DNA from: Pseudomonas sp.
GTDB lineage: Bacteria > Pseudomonadota > Gammaproteobacteria > Pseudomonadales > Pseudomonadaceae
Assembly (NCBI RefSeq): GCF_002796985.1
Contig: NZ_PEKX01000007.1
Coordinates: 62,001 to 126,000, forward strand
Direction of reading: 5' to 3'
Length of the DNA stretch: 64,000 nucleotides
Shown here: piece by piece, positions 1 to 8,549 of the stretch
Numbering within the stretch: position 1 is the stretch's first letter
Layout: each line of letters starts with the position of its first letter
Made by a program: the position numbers and the translations under genes
Notes under the pieces: generated by a model
The model's input: only the letters and a program-made list of their open reading frames with translations
What the model was told of the DNA's origin: nothing
The model's database searches: none

Positions 1-650
1 TTGAGGTTGCCGCCCTCCAGCGCCCGTTCCAGCCAAATGCGCGCGGCAGCCAGGTCGCCGCGTTCGGCGAGCACCGAGGCGTGGCTGAACTGCCCACGAA
101 AGTCCCCGGCCTCGGCGGAGCGGCGGTACCACTGCCGGGCCGTGTCCAGATCACGCGGCACCACCAGGCCTTCCTCGTGGAAGCGTCCGACCAGGTTCAT
201 CGACTTGGCATGGCCCAGCGCCGCCGCGCTCTGGTAGAGCGCCAGCGCGCGGGCGTCGTCGCGCTCCACACCGCGGCCTGTGGAGAGCAGATTGGCGAGG
301 TTGTACATCGCCCAGTCGAGCTTCTGTTGCGTGGCTATCGCGTAATGACGGGCGGCGCCGGCCTCGTCTTTCACGCAGCCCCAGCCGTGCTCCAGGCAGC
401 GCCCGAGCATGTTGCGCGCCATGGCGTGGCCGCGCTCGGCGGCGAGGCCGAACCAGGTCAGGGCGAGGCCGATGTCCTGCTCGATGCCGTGGCCGTCGAG
501 GAGGATCTGTCCGAGCAGTGCCTGGGCTTCCAGGTCGCCCTCGCGGGCGCCGGCGAGGATCAGCCGGGCAGCCTGCCGCGGGTTGTCGGCGAGCTGGCCG
601 GTGAGGTCTTCGACGTTGATTTCTTCAGTACGACGCAGGACGAAACTCAT
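1..650 (-). CDS. Sel1/TPR-like repeat protein (3' end outside window)
   Basis: The reverse strand is open from the ATG at 650 to the window edge, giving 216 residues without a stop, so the C-terminus is missing. After a short acidic N-terminus the protein is a run of roughly 36-residue helical repeats of Sel1 type (for example A-L-L-G-Q-I-L-L-D-G-H-G and A-M-Y-N-L-A-N-L-L-S-T-G-R-G-V), which usually act as protein-protein scaffolds. It starts 6 bases after the piuC stop on the same strand, so the two are probably co-transcribed and may share Fur control. From memory it corresponds to PA4516 beside piuC in P. aeruginosa. The specific function is unknown. Confidence 0.85.
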   Translation of the reverse strand, partial: MSFVLRRTEEINVEDLTGQLADNPRQAARLILAGAREGDLEAQALLGQILLDGHGIEQDIGLALTWFGLAAERGHAMARNMLGRCLEHGWGCVKDEAGAARHYAIATQQKLDWAMYNLANLLSTGRGVERDDARALALYQSAAALGHAKSMNLVGRFHEEGLVVPRDLDTARQWYRRSAEAGDFRGQFSHASVLAERGDLAAARIWLERALEGGNL

Positions 651-656
651 GGCGGG

Positions 657-1337
657 TCAGACATCCACCCAGCGGCGCAGCAGGTTGTGGTAGGTGCCGG
701 TCAGCTCGATCAGTGCCGGGTGATCCGGCACGTCGCGGGTCAGTGCCTGGATCGACTGGTCCATCTGGAACAGCAGGGCGCGCTGGCTGTCCTCGCGCAC
801 CAGGCTCTGGGTCCAGAAGAATGAGGCAATGCGCGCGCCACGGGTCACCGGGTTGACCTTGTGCAGGCTGGTGGCGGGGTAGAGCACCAGGTCGCCGGCC
901 GGCAGTTTCACCTGTTGGGTGCCGTAGGTGTCGTGGATCACCAGCTCGCCGCCGTCGTAGTCCTCCGGGTCGCTGAAGAACAGCGTCGAGGAGACGTCGG
1001 TGCGCACCCGCTCGCGGCCACCCTGGGTGTCGCGCACGGCGTTGTCGATGTGGAAGTCGAACGAGCCGCCGCCGGTGTAGCAGTTGAACAGCGGCGGGAA
1101 GACCTTGTTCGGCAGCGCGGCGGACTGGAACAGCGGGTTGCTCCACAGGCGCTGCAGCATGGCTTCGCCGATTTCGCGGGCCAGCGGGTGGTCCTGCGGC
1201 AGTTGCAGGTTGTGCTTGGCGCGGGACGACTGGTAACCGGCGGTGACCTTGCCGTCGGCCCACTCGGCCTGTTCCAGGGCGGCGCGGATGCGCGTCACCT
1301 CATCGCGGGTGAAGACGCCAGGGATGTGCAGCAGCAT
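657..1337 (-). CDS. piuC: PKHD-type Fe(II)/2-oxoglutarate dioxygenase PiuC
   Basis: This 226-residue protein belongs to the PKHD hydroxylase family of non-haem iron, 2-oxoglutarate-dependent dioxygenases. The iron ligands are visible as H96-x-D98 (FHIDN) and H159 (SLHKV), with the 2-oxoglutarate-binding arginine at about R169. The start at 1337 (MLLHIPGVFT) was chosen over an in-frame ATG 69 bases upstream because it matches the family N-terminus and leaves the Fur-like box at 1366-1384 outside the gene. It is divergent from the receptor gene piuA, the standard piuA-piuC arrangement in Pseudomonas. The natural substrate is unknown; a role in siderophore or iron homeostasis is inferred from linkage. 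Confidence 0.93.
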   Translation of the reverse strand: MLLHIPGVFTRDEVTRIRAALEQAEWADGKVTAGYQSSRAKHNLQLPQDHPLAREIGEAMLQRLWSNPLFQSAALPNKVFPPLFNCYTGGGSFDFHIDNAVRDTQGGRERVRTDVSSTLFFSDPEDYDGGELVIHDTYGTQQVKLPAGDLVLYPATSLHKVNPVTRGARIASFFWTQSLVREDSQRALLFQMDQSIQALTRDVPDHPALIELTGTYHNLLRRWVDV

Positions 1338-1365
1338 GGGCCGATTCCATCGGGTTCGATAATTT

Positions 1366-1384
1366 GCCAATGATAATGATTTGC
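1366..1384. promoter_or_regulatory. Fur box, piuC side
   Basis: GCCAATGATAATGATTTGC agrees at 14 of 19 positions with the Fur consensus GATAATGATAATCATTATC and keeps the GC...GC ends common in Pseudomonas sites. It lies 29 bases upstream of the piuC start, where Fur would block transcription when iron is plentiful. Confidence 0.72.
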
Positions 1385-1475
1385 AACATACCGATACAAC
1401 CGCCATACCCTTACTTCCGACAGGGGGAAAGTGTAAAAGTTGTAAATCATCTGCGTATGGTAACTGATATTAATT

Positions 1476-1494
1476 GCTACAAATTCTCAATTAC
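1476..1494. promoter_or_regulatory. possible second Fur box, piuA side
   Basis: GCTACAAATTCTCAATTAC contains the ATTCTCA core in an AT-rich stretch 45 bases before the piuA start and agrees at 12 of 19 positions with the opposite-orientation Fur consensus. It is weaker than the box at 1366 and could instead be part of the AT-rich promoter. Confidence 0.4.
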
Positions 1495-1538
1495 AATACA
1501 TTGCGCGGCCTTCAAGAGCCCCTGGGGAGGGAGTTTCG

Positions 1539-3800
1539 ATGTCGCGTCAATCCACCGAGTTCGCCGGCAGCAAGCCGCGCCTTCTAGTCAGCGCTGTCGG
1601 CGTGGCGATCACCGCCCTGTCCGGTGCCCAACTGGCCCACGCTGCCGAAGCTTCGGAGAAGAAGTCCGGCCAGGACGTACTGTCCCTGGACGCCGACACC
1701 GTCGTCGGCACCCAGCAGCAGGACCCGACCACCTACAACGTCGAGAAGTCCTCCAACGAGAAGTACACCGCGCCCCTGCTGGACACGCCCAAGACCGTCA
1801 CGGTGATCCCGCAGCAGGTGATCAAGGACACCGGTGCCCTGACGCTGCAGGACGCCCTGCGTACCACGCCCGGTATCACCTTCGGTGCGGGCGAGGGTGG
1901 CAACCCGGCCGGCGATCGTCCGTTCATCCGTGGCTTCAACGCCGAGAGCGACACCTTCCTCGACGGCATGCGCGACGTAGCTTCGCAGACTCGCGAAATC
2001 TTCAACATCGAGCAGATCGAAGTCAGCAAGGGGCCGGGTTCTGCCTATACCGGCGCCGGTTCCACCGGTGGCAGCCTCAACCTGATCAGCAAGACCGCCA
2101 AGCAGGCCGACTTCAACGATGCCAGCGTCGTGCTGGGCACCGACCAGACCCGCCGCACCACCCTCGACGTCAACCACATGCTGGGCGACAACGCGGCGTT
2201 CCGCCTCAACCTGATGAAGCACGACGCCAACGTCGCCGGCCGCGACGAGGTCAACGTCAGCCGCTGGGGCGTGGCGCCCACCGTCACCTTCGGCTTCAAC
2301 ACGCCGACCCGCGCGACCCTGTCGTACTACCACCTGTCCACCGACGACATGCCCGACTACGGCATTCCGCTGACGTTGGCCGGGCGTAGTGAGCGCAACC
2401 CAAGCAAGCCAGTGTCCGTGGACAAGAGCAACTTCTACGGCCTGAACGACCGCGACTACCGCAAGAGCACCACCGATTCCGGCACCTTCCGCATCGAACA
2501 CGACCTGAACGACAACCTGACCTTGTCCAACAGCTTCCGCCTGGTGCGCACCACGCTCGACTACATCGTCACCAACCCCGACGACAGCCGTGGCAACGTT
2601 GCCAATGGGCTGGTGTATCGCTCCTCGAAGAACCGTAACTCCACCTCCAAGGGCTGGGTCAACCAGACCGACCTGAAGGCCACCTTCGACACCGGCTTCA
2701 TCGGCCACACCCTGGTGACCGGCATGGAGTTCAGCTACGAGGACGTGCACAACCGGCCTTACGTGATCACTCCCGGCGGCGGCAGCGGCAACATCTGCAC
2801 TCCGTCGCTGATCGCCAGCGGCGACTGCACCAGCCTGAACAAGCCCACCCCGGGCGATCACTGGACCGGTAGCATCAAAGACAGCGCCGCCTTCACGGAC
2901 ACCGACACCAAGACCGCTTCGGCCTACGTGTTCGACACCCTCAGACTCAGCGAGCAGTGGGACCTCAACCTCGGCCTGCGTTACGACGACTTCGAGACCC
3001 GCTCCAGCGGCTACTCCACCGGCGGCCGTGGCTCGCCTGCCGGCGATTTCGACCGTCAGAACAACAGCCACTTCTGGAATTACCAACTCGGCGTGGTCTA
3101 CAAGCCGGCGCCCAACGGCAGCGTCTACGCCGCCTGGTCCACCTCCAGCAACCCTAGCGGTGAGACCGCCGGTGAGGGCGGTGGTGACCTGGCACTGGCC
3201 AACACCAACCTCGACCCGGAACGCAACCGCAACTACGAGATCGGCACCAAGTGGGCGTTCTTCGACGAAGCGCTGTCGCTCAACGCGGCGGTCTTCCGCA
3301 CCGACAAGACCAACGCCCGCGTCGCCTCGCCGGATGACTCCACCGTGCAGGTGCTGGACGGCGAGCAGCGCGTGCAGGGCGTCGAGCTGGGCTTCAGTGG
3401 CGCGCTGACGCCCAAGTGGAAAGTCTTCGGCGGCTACACCTACCTGGACAGCGAGATCCTCAAGTCCAGTGTGGCCAGCGACGAAGGCAACCGCATGCCG
3501 CAGACCGCGCAGAACAACTTCACCCTCTGGTCGACCTACGACGTGCTGCAGAACTTCACCGTGGGTGGCGGCGCCACCTACGTCGACGAGCAGTTCGGCA
3601 ATACCGCCAACAGCACCATGATCCCGTCCTACTGGCGCTACGACGCCATGGCCAAGTACGTGATCAGCAAGAACGTCGACCTGCAGCTCAACGTGCAGAA
3701 CCTGACCGACAAACGCTACTTCGACCAGGTCTTCAGCACCCACATGGCGCACGTGGCCCCGGGCCGCACCGCACTGCTGGGCGTCAACCTGCACTTCTAA
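1539..3800 (+). CDS. piuA: TonB-dependent siderophore receptor (PiuA/PiuD type)
   Basis: A 753-residue outer-membrane receptor. It has a signal peptide (about residues 1-35, cleaved near AHA-AEA), a plug domain (about 75-185, with LLDTPKTVTVIP and the I-R-G-F-N motif) and a 22-strand barrel ending in the outer-membrane signature with terminal F (GVNLHF). It imports ferric catecholate-type siderophores using TonB energy; in P. aeruginosa, PiuA or its allele PiuD also takes up siderophore-drug conjugates. GGGGAGGG 8 bases upstream is a strong ribosome-binding site for this ATG. Fur-like boxes lie upstream, piuC is divergent, and a hairpin terminator follows. Whether it is closer to PiuA or PiuD cannot be settled by eye. 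Confidence 0.92.
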   Translation: MSRQSTEFAGSKPRLLVSAVGVAITALSGAQLAHAAEASEKKSGQDVLSLDADTVVGTQQQDPTTYNVEKSSNEKYTAPLLDTPKTVTVIPQQVIKDTGALTLQDALRTTPGITFGAGEGGNPAGDRPFIRGFNAESDTFLDGMRDVASQTREIFNIEQIEVSKGPGSAYTGAGSTGGSLNLISKTAKQADFNDASVVLGTDQTRRTTLDVNHMLGDNAAFRLNLMKHDANVAGRDEVNVSRWGVAPTVTFGFNTPTRATLSYYHLSTDDMPDYGIPLTLAGRSERNPSKPVSVDKSNFYGLNDRDYRKSTTDSGTFRIEHDLNDNLTLSNSFRLVRTTLDYIVTNPDDSRGNVANGLVYRSSKNRNSTSKGWVNQTDLKATFDTGFIGHTLVTGMEFSYEDVHNRPYVITPGGGSGNICTPSLIASGDCTSLNKPTPGDHWTGSIKDSAAFTDTDTKTASAYVFDTLRLSEQWDLNLGLRYDDFETRSSGYSTGGRGSPAGDFDRQNNSHFWNYQLGVVYKPAPNGSVYAAWSTSSNPSGETAGEGGGDLALANTNLDPERNRNYEIGTKWAFFDEALSLNAAVFRTDKTNARVASPDDSTVQVLDGEQRVQGVELGFSGALTPKWKVFGGYTYLDSEILKSSVASDEGNRMPQTAQNNFTLWSTYDVLQNFTVGGGATYVDEQFGNTANSTMIPSYWRYDAMAKYVISKNVDLQLNVQNLTDKRYFDQVFSTHMAHVAPGRTALLGVNLHF

Positions 3801-3822
3801 GGGCGCGCAGCACTGGCGCCCG

Positions 3823-3856
3823 CCCCGGCCGATGCTCCTCGGCCGGGGCTTTTCTT
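3823..3856 (+). terminator. rho-independent terminator after piuA
   Basis: CCCCGGCC - GATGCTCCTC - GGCCGGGG forms an 8-bp GC stem followed by CTTTTCTTT, 22 bases after the piuA stop. Confidence 0.85.
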
Positions 3857-3917
3857 TGTCCGGGCGCCAACGGGCGAAGCTAAGGCCAGGGTAAAGATTG
3901 TTAAACCGGCTGCGCTT

Positions 3918-3936
3918 GCGAGCCATTCTCATTAAA
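3918..3936. promoter_or_regulatory. Fur box before piuB
   Basis: GCGAGCCATTCTCATTAAA carries the ATTCTCATTA core and agrees at 12 of 19 positions with the Fur consensus. It lies 39 bases upstream of the GTG start assigned to piuB and downstream of the piuA terminator, implying that piuB has its own iron-regulated promoter. Confidence 0.6.
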
Positions 3937-3975
3937 ATGCCGCCCTGCGTGAGGGTGTCCGAAGGTGAAGCCGCG

Positions 3976-6525
3976 GTGTTGAAGAAGGTCCTGTTCCAGT
4001 TGCATTGGCTGTTCGGTATCAGCGCAGGTCTGGTGCTGGCGCTGATGGGCGTCACCGGTGCGATGCTGTCGTTCCAGGATGAAATCCTGCGCGCCATCAA
4101 CCCCGACAGCCTGGTGGTGGAAAAGCGTGCCGAAGGCGTGCTGCCGATGGACGAACTGATCCGCCGGGTGGAGAGCGCCGAACCGGGCAAGAAAGTTTCC
4201 TTCTTCTGGCTCAAGACCGGCGGCGAAGACTCCGCGCGCATCTTCTTCACTCCGCCGCCGGGCCAGCGTCGTGGGGAGTCGCGCTATGTCGACCCGTACA
4301 CCGCGCAGGCCCTGCCCGCGCCGGTGGGCGAAGGCGCCTTCCAGTTCATCATGCAGCTGCACCGCTTCCTCGCCGCCGGCGAAGTCGGGCAGAAGATCAC
4401 CGGCGCCTGCACCCTGATCCTGATCTTCTTCTGCCTCTCCGGCCTCTACCTGCGCTGGCCGCGCAAGGCACTGAACTGGCGTACCTGGCTGACCTTCGAC
4501 TGGCGCAAGAAAGGCCGCGCCTTCAACTGGGACCTGCACGCCGTGGCCGGCACCTGGTGCCTGGCGTTCTACCTCCTGGCCTCGCTGACCGGCCTGTACT
4601 GGTCCTACGAGTGGTACCGCAACGGCCTGTTCAAGCTGCTTGACGACGCCCCCGCCGGCCAGGCCAAGGGCGGCCAGCGCGGCGGCAAACGCGGCCCGGC
4701 GCCGCAAGGCCCGCCGCCGGTGGTGGACGCCACGGCCATCTGGAACACCATCGCGCAGACCGGCGGCCCCCGCATGACCGCCTACAACCTGCGCCTGCCG
4801 CCGGTGAAGGGCCAGCCGGCCAGCGTGTTCTACCTCCTCGATGATGCCGCCCACGAACGCGCCTTCAACGAGATGACCATCGACCCGGCCAGCGGCAAGC
4901 TGCTCAAGGATCGCCGCTACAACGACAGCAGCGCCGGCAAGCAACTGCTCACCAGCGTCTACGCCCTGCACGTGGGCAGCTACTTCGGCCTCACCGGGCG
5001 CCTGCTGATGATGTTCGCCAGCCTGGCCATGCCGCTGTTCTTCATTACCGGCTGGCTGCTCTACCTCGACCGCCGCCGCAAGAAACGCGCTGCGCAGGCC
5101 GCCCGTGGCGAGCTGGATAACAACGCCGGCGGCGCCGATTCGTGGCTGGTGGGCTACGCCAGTCAGAGCGGCTTCGCCGAGCAACTGGCCTGGCAGAGCG
5201 CCGGCCAACTGCAGGCCGCCGGGCTGCCGGTGCGCGTCGAGCCGCTGGGCAAGCTGGACCGCGCGCAACTGGAGCAGACCCGCAATGCGCTGTTCGTGGT
5301 CAGCACCTTCGGCGAAGGCGAGGCACCGGACAGCGCCCGTGGCTTCGAGCGCCAATTACTCGGCCAGGCGCTGGGCCTCGATGACTTGCGCTTTGCCATC
5401 CTCGCCCTGGGCGACCGCCAGTACGAACACTTCTGCGGCTTCGCCCGGCGCATGCAAGGCTGGCTGCAAGGGCAGGGCGCGCGCCCGCTGTTCGACGGCG
5501 TGGAAGTGGACAACGGCGACGCCGCCGCGCTGCACGACTGGCAGGTGCGCCTGGCGGAGCTCTCCGGCGCCGCGCCGCAAGTGGCTTTTAGCGCGCCGGC
5601 CTTCGAAGTGTGGACGCTGAGCGGTCGCGAACACCTGAACCCCGGCAGCCAGGGCGAATCCACCTGGCTGCTGCGCCTGAGCGCACCGAACGACTCGCAG
5701 ATCGACTGGGCTGCCGGCGACCTGGTGGAAGTCGTCCCGCGCCAACCGGACTTCCTCGTTGCCCGCTGGCTCGAACGCCTCGGCCTGGACGGCACCGCCA
5801 AGGTCCAGCTGGATGGCCTGAGCCTGCCACTGAAGGACGCCCTGGCCGGTTGCCTGCTGCCGGGCAACCTCGAACACCTGGTCGGCCAGCACGGTCAGGC
5901 AGTCTACGACGCGCTGATCAAGCTCTCGGTGCGCCAGTACTCCATCGCCTCGCTGCGCAGCGAAGGCGCCCTGGAGCTGATCGTCCGCCAGGAGCAGCAT
6001 GCGGACGGCTCGCTGGGCATCTGCTCCGGTTGGCTCACCGAGTACCTGCCCGACGGCGGCAGCCTGCTGTTGCGCCTGCGCCGCAACCGTAGCTTCCACC
6101 TGACCGAGGAGGATCGCCCGCTGATCCTGATCGGCAACGGCACCGGCATCGCCGGCCTACGCGCGCTGCTGCAGGCGAACGTGGCCGAGGGCCGTTCGCG
6201 CAACTGGTTGCTGTTCGGCGAGCGCAACATCGCCCACGACTTCTACTGCCGCGACGAACTTGAAGGCATGCTGGCGCGCGGTGAACTGCAGCGCCTGGAC
6301 GTCGCCTTCTCCCGCGACCAGGCGGAGAAGGTCTACGTGCAGGACCGCCTGCGCGCCAATGGCGAAGCCCTCGCCCAGTGGCTCGACGACGGCGCGGCGA
6401 TCTACGTCTGCGGCAGCCTGCAAGGCATGGCCGAAGGCATCGACCGGGCCCTGCGCGAGATGCTTGGCGATGCAGAAGTCGAGGCGCTGCTGGAGAGCGG
6501 GCGGTATCGGCGCGACGTTTATTGA
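3976..6525 (+). CDS. piuB: PepSY-membrane/flavodoxin/NADPH reductase PiuB
   Basis: An 849-residue inner-membrane flavoprotein that fuses a PepSY transmembrane module (about residues 1-370, several helices, H-rich) to a cytoplasmic CysJ-like half. That half has a flavodoxin/FMN domain (about 385-530, YASQSGFAEQLAW), an FAD domain with R-Q-Y-S at about 650 and an NADPH-binding loop (G-N-G-T-G-I-A) at about 715. It probably moves electrons from NADPH through FAD and FMN to the periplasm to reduce siderophore-bound ferric iron; this is inferred from architecture and linkage. The GTG at 3976 is preferred because AAGGTGA lies 7 bases upstream and it gives the expected V-L-K-K-V-L-F-Q start; the frame is open for 26 further codons upstream. 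Confidence 0.9.
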   Translation: MLKKVLFQLHWLFGISAGLVLALMGVTGAMLSFQDEILRAINPDSLVVEKRAEGVLPMDELIRRVESAEPGKKVSFFWLKTGGEDSARIFFTPPPGQRRGESRYVDPYTAQALPAPVGEGAFQFIMQLHRFLAAGEVGQKITGACTLILIFFCLSGLYLRWPRKALNWRTWLTFDWRKKGRAFNWDLHAVAGTWCLAFYLLASLTGLYWSYEWYRNGLFKLLDDAPAGQAKGGQRGGKRGPAPQGPPPVVDATAIWNTIAQTGGPRMTAYNLRLPPVKGQPASVFYLLDDAAHERAFNEMTIDPASGKLLKDRRYNDSSAGKQLLTSVYALHVGSYFGLTGRLLMMFASLAMPLFFITGWLLYLDRRRKKRAAQAARGELDNNAGGADSWLVGYASQSGFAEQLAWQSAGQLQAAGLPVRVEPLGKLDRAQLEQTRNALFVVSTFGEGEAPDSARGFERQLLGQALGLDDLRFAILALGDRQYEHFCGFARRMQGWLQGQGARPLFDGVEVDNGDAAALHDWQVRLAELSGAAPQVAFSAPAFEVWTLSGREHLNPGSQGESTWLLRLSAPNDSQIDWAAGDLVEVVPRQPDFLVARWLERLGLDGTAKVQLDGLSLPLKDALAGCLLPGNLEHLVGQHGQAVYDALIKLSVRQYSIASLRSEGALELIVRQEQHADGSLGICSGWLTEYLPDGGSLLLRLRRNRSFHLTEEDRPLILIGNGTGIAGLRALLQANVAEGRSRNWLLFGERNIAHDFYCRDELEGMLARGELQRLDVAFSRDQAEKVYVQDRLRANGEALAQWLDDGAAIYVCGSLQGMAEGIDRALREMLGDAEVEALLESGRYRRDVY

Positions 6526-6546
6526 TCTGGCGTTTGATGCCAGCAA

Positions 6547-6571
6547 TCGCGGACGGAGTCCGCTCCTGCGC
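6547..6571. repeat. single REP-like hairpin
   Basis: GCGGAC-GGA-GTCCGC is a perfect 6-bp stem followed by TCCTGCG. The sequence resembles half of the REP pairs at 11433 and 44942. Confidence 0.6.
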
Positions 6572-6588
6572 GCGGGTTGACCGACTTT

Positions 6589-6668
6589 TGTAGGAGCGAG
6601 CTTGCTCGCGAATAGTTTTCCCGGCGGCCCCGGAGCTGGGTGGGTTCGCGAGCAAGCTCGCTCCTACA
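6589..6668. repeat. REPIN (inverted REP pair)
   Basis: The left arm, TGTAGGAGCGAGCTTGCTCG plus CGAA, is matched by its exact inverted copy ending CTCGCTCCTACA, with a 34-base spacer. The same arm recurs at 14334 and, degenerate, at 23384. This is a palindromic, RAYT-mobilised Pseudomonas REP doublet; no RAYT transposase is in the window. Confidence 0.9.
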
Positions 6669-6715
6669 AGGATGGGCCGCACTTCGTCCGAGATGCTTTT
6701 CGGTGCGCCCCAAAC

Positions 6716-6749
6716 AAAAAGGCCCCCGCGATTGCGGAGGCCTTTTTGA
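6716..6749. terminator. bidirectional terminator between piuB and lpxO
   Basis: AAAAAGGCC-CCCGCGATTGCGGA-GGCCTTTTT is a strong stem with A and T tracts on both sides. It can end transcription from the convergent piuB (+) and lpxO (-) genes. Confidence 0.88.
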
Positions 6750-6762
6750 TTTCAGACGCGGC

Positions 6763-7665
6763 TCAGATCCACAGGAACAACGCCAGCACCGCCGCGAACA
6801 ATCCCCACTTCTGCAGGTAGTACAGCTTGCGGTTGCGCTTCTTCAGGGCCTTGCCGTGCAGGCGGATCTTGTACAGCGAGGCGAAGGCGCGGTTGATCCC
6901 GCCAGTCTTGTCGCCCGCGTCGTTGGGCGAGGCCGCTGCGGCCATCACGTTGCGGCTGAACCAGCGGTTGAAGGCCGTCACCCAGCCGTATTTCAGCGGC
7001 CGCTCGATGTCGCAGAAGAGGATCACCCGGTCGTGCTCGGTGGTGTTCTCGGCGTAGTGGATGTAGGTCTCGTCGAACACCACTGCCTCGCCATCGCGCC
7101 AGTGGTAGCGCTCGCCGTCCACCTCGATGAAGCAGCCCGGATCGTTCGGCGTGAGCAAGCCAAGGTGGTAGCGCAGCGAACCGGCATAGGGGTCGCGATG
7201 GCGCACCAGGCGCGAGCCCGGCGGCAGCTCTGCAAACATCGCCGCCTTCACCGATGGAATCTGCCGCAGCAGTTCGGTGGTCTTCGGGCACAGGGCGTCG
7301 GCGGACGGATGGCTGTCGTCGTACCATTTCAGGTAGAAGCGCTTCCAGCCGGTCTTGAAGAAGGAGTTGAAACCCACGTCGTTGAGCTGGTCGGCGCGCT
7401 TGATGCTGCCGGCGTCGCGCAGGTGCAGGGCCTCGCTGCGGATGGCTTCCCAGTTCTCGGTCAGCAGGCGCATCTCGGGGAATTCGTCGGTCGCCAGGTA
7501 CGGGCGGCTCGGCACCCTGGAGAACAGGTACATGAGGCAGTTGATCGGCGCCAGGAAGCTGGAGTGGTCGCTCAACTGGCGTGTGAACTTGTGGCGCACC
7601 CGCCCACGCAGGTGGACATAAACGATGCTCAGGCCGAAGGCGGCCAGAATGGCGGCTTTGATCAT
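6763..7665 (-). CDS. lpxO: lipid A 2-hydroxylase LpxO (aspartyl/asparaginyl beta-hydroxylase family)
   Basis: A 300-residue membrane-anchored Fe(II)/2-oxoglutarate dioxygenase with an N-terminal hydrophobic helix (about 3-18) and a C-terminal one (last about 15 residues). H156-x-D158 (HRDPYAG), the RYHLGL strand and H203 (YIHYAEN) form the expected iron site. LpxO hydroxylates the secondary acyl chain of lipid A at C2. The start at 7665 (MIKAAILAAF) was chosen because it places the membrane helix at the N-terminus; the frame is open 28 codons further, but that extension lacks family character. From memory it matches PA4512 (lpxO1) in the same neighbourhood. Confidence 0.88.
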   Translation of the reverse strand: MIKAAILAAFGLSIVYVHLRGRVRHKFTRQLSDHSSFLAPINCLMYLFSRVPSRPYLATDEFPEMRLLTENWEAIRSEALHLRDAGSIKRADQLNDVGFNSFFKTGWKRFYLKWYDDSHPSADALCPKTTELLRQIPSVKAAMFAELPPGSRLVRHRDPYAGSLRYHLGLLTPNDPGCFIEVDGERYHWRDGEAVVFDETYIHYAENTTEHDRVILFCDIERPLKYGWVTAFNRWFSRNVMAAAASPNDAGDKTGGINRAFASLYKIRLHGKALKKRNRKLYYLQKWGLFAAVLALFLWI

Positions 7666-7793
7666 TCTGGGGGAAGTTTCCACGGGTCTAGGCGGGGAAT
7701 GGTACTCCTCCTGAACGTGACTGAGTATTCTCCGAAGGCCAAAGGCCATTTGCTGATTTACCCTGTGGGAAATATCGAAGGATGGCGAGACCG

Positions 7794-8549
7794 ATGACCG
7801 AGCGCACCCCGCGAATCCTGCTCAACTGCGACATGGGCGAGAGCTTCGGCGCCTGGCGCATGGGCGACGATACCCACGCCATGCCGCTGATCGACCAGGC
7901 CAACCTGGCCTGTGGTTATCACGCCGGCGACCCGCTGACCATGCAACGCACTGTTCATCTCGCGGTAGGCTGTGGCGTCAGTATCGGCGCACACCCGGCC
8001 TATCCGGACCTTGCCGGCTTCGGTCGCCGGCACATGAGCTGTTCGCCCGAGGAAGTCCACGCCCTGGTGCTGTACCAGATCGGCGCGCTGGACGCTTTCT
8101 GCCGCGCCGCCGGCACCCAGGTGGCCTACGTGAAGCCCCACGGCGCGCTGTACAACGACCTGGTGCGTGACGACGCGTTGTTGTCCGCTGTGCTCGACGC
8201 CTGCGCCGCCTACCGCAAGCGCCTGCCGCTGATGGTGCTGGCCCTGGCTGACAACAGCCGTGAGCTGCAACTGGCCGATGTAGCCGACGTGCCGCTGATG
8301 TTCGAAGCCTTCGCCGACCGCGCCTACCTGCCTGACGGTCAGCTTGCCCCGCGCCGCCTGCCCAGCGCCGTGCACCACGAGCCGCAGCGCATCCTCGACC
8401 AGGCCCTGGCCATCGCCCGTGGCGAACCCTTCCCGGACATCGACGGAAACCCGCTATGCCTGCGCGCCGACAGCCTCTGCGTGCATGGTGACAACCCCGA
8501 ATCCCTGGCGGTGCTGCGGCGCCTGCGTGGCCTGCTGGACCAGGCATGA
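7794..8549 (+). CDS. pxpA: 5-oxoprolinase subunit PxpA (LamB/YcsF family)
   Basis: A 251-residue protein with the YcsF hallmarks near the start: LLNCDMGESFG, then ANLACGYHAGDP, GAHPAYPDL and YVKPHGALYN. With PxpB and PxpC it performs ATP-dependent opening of 5-oxoproline (pyroglutamate) to glutamate in the cytoplasm. An ATG at 7782 is also in frame, but its GAAGG abuts the start codon; 7794 has GGCGAG at usable spacing and the usual N-terminus. The stop overlaps the pxpB ATG (ATGA), so the three genes form one translationally coupled operon. Confidence 0.93.
   Translation: MTERTPRILLNCDMGESFGAWRMGDDTHAMPLIDQANLACGYHAGDPLTMQRTVHLAVGCGVSIGAHPAYPDLAGFGRRHMSCSPEEVHALVLYQIGALDAFCRAAGTQVAYVKPHGALYNDLVRDDALLSAVLDACAAYRKRLPLMVLALADNSRELQLADVADVPLMFEAFADRAYLPDGQLAPRRLPSAVHHEPQRILDQALAIARGEPFPDIDGNPLCLRADSLCVHGDNPESLAVLRRLRGLLDQA

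Noticed and set aside
1584..4250. An 888-codon minus-strand frame across piuA and the start of piuB.
   Set aside because: It is the antisense shadow of the TonB receptor and runs through its terminator; no ribosome-binding site or family signature.
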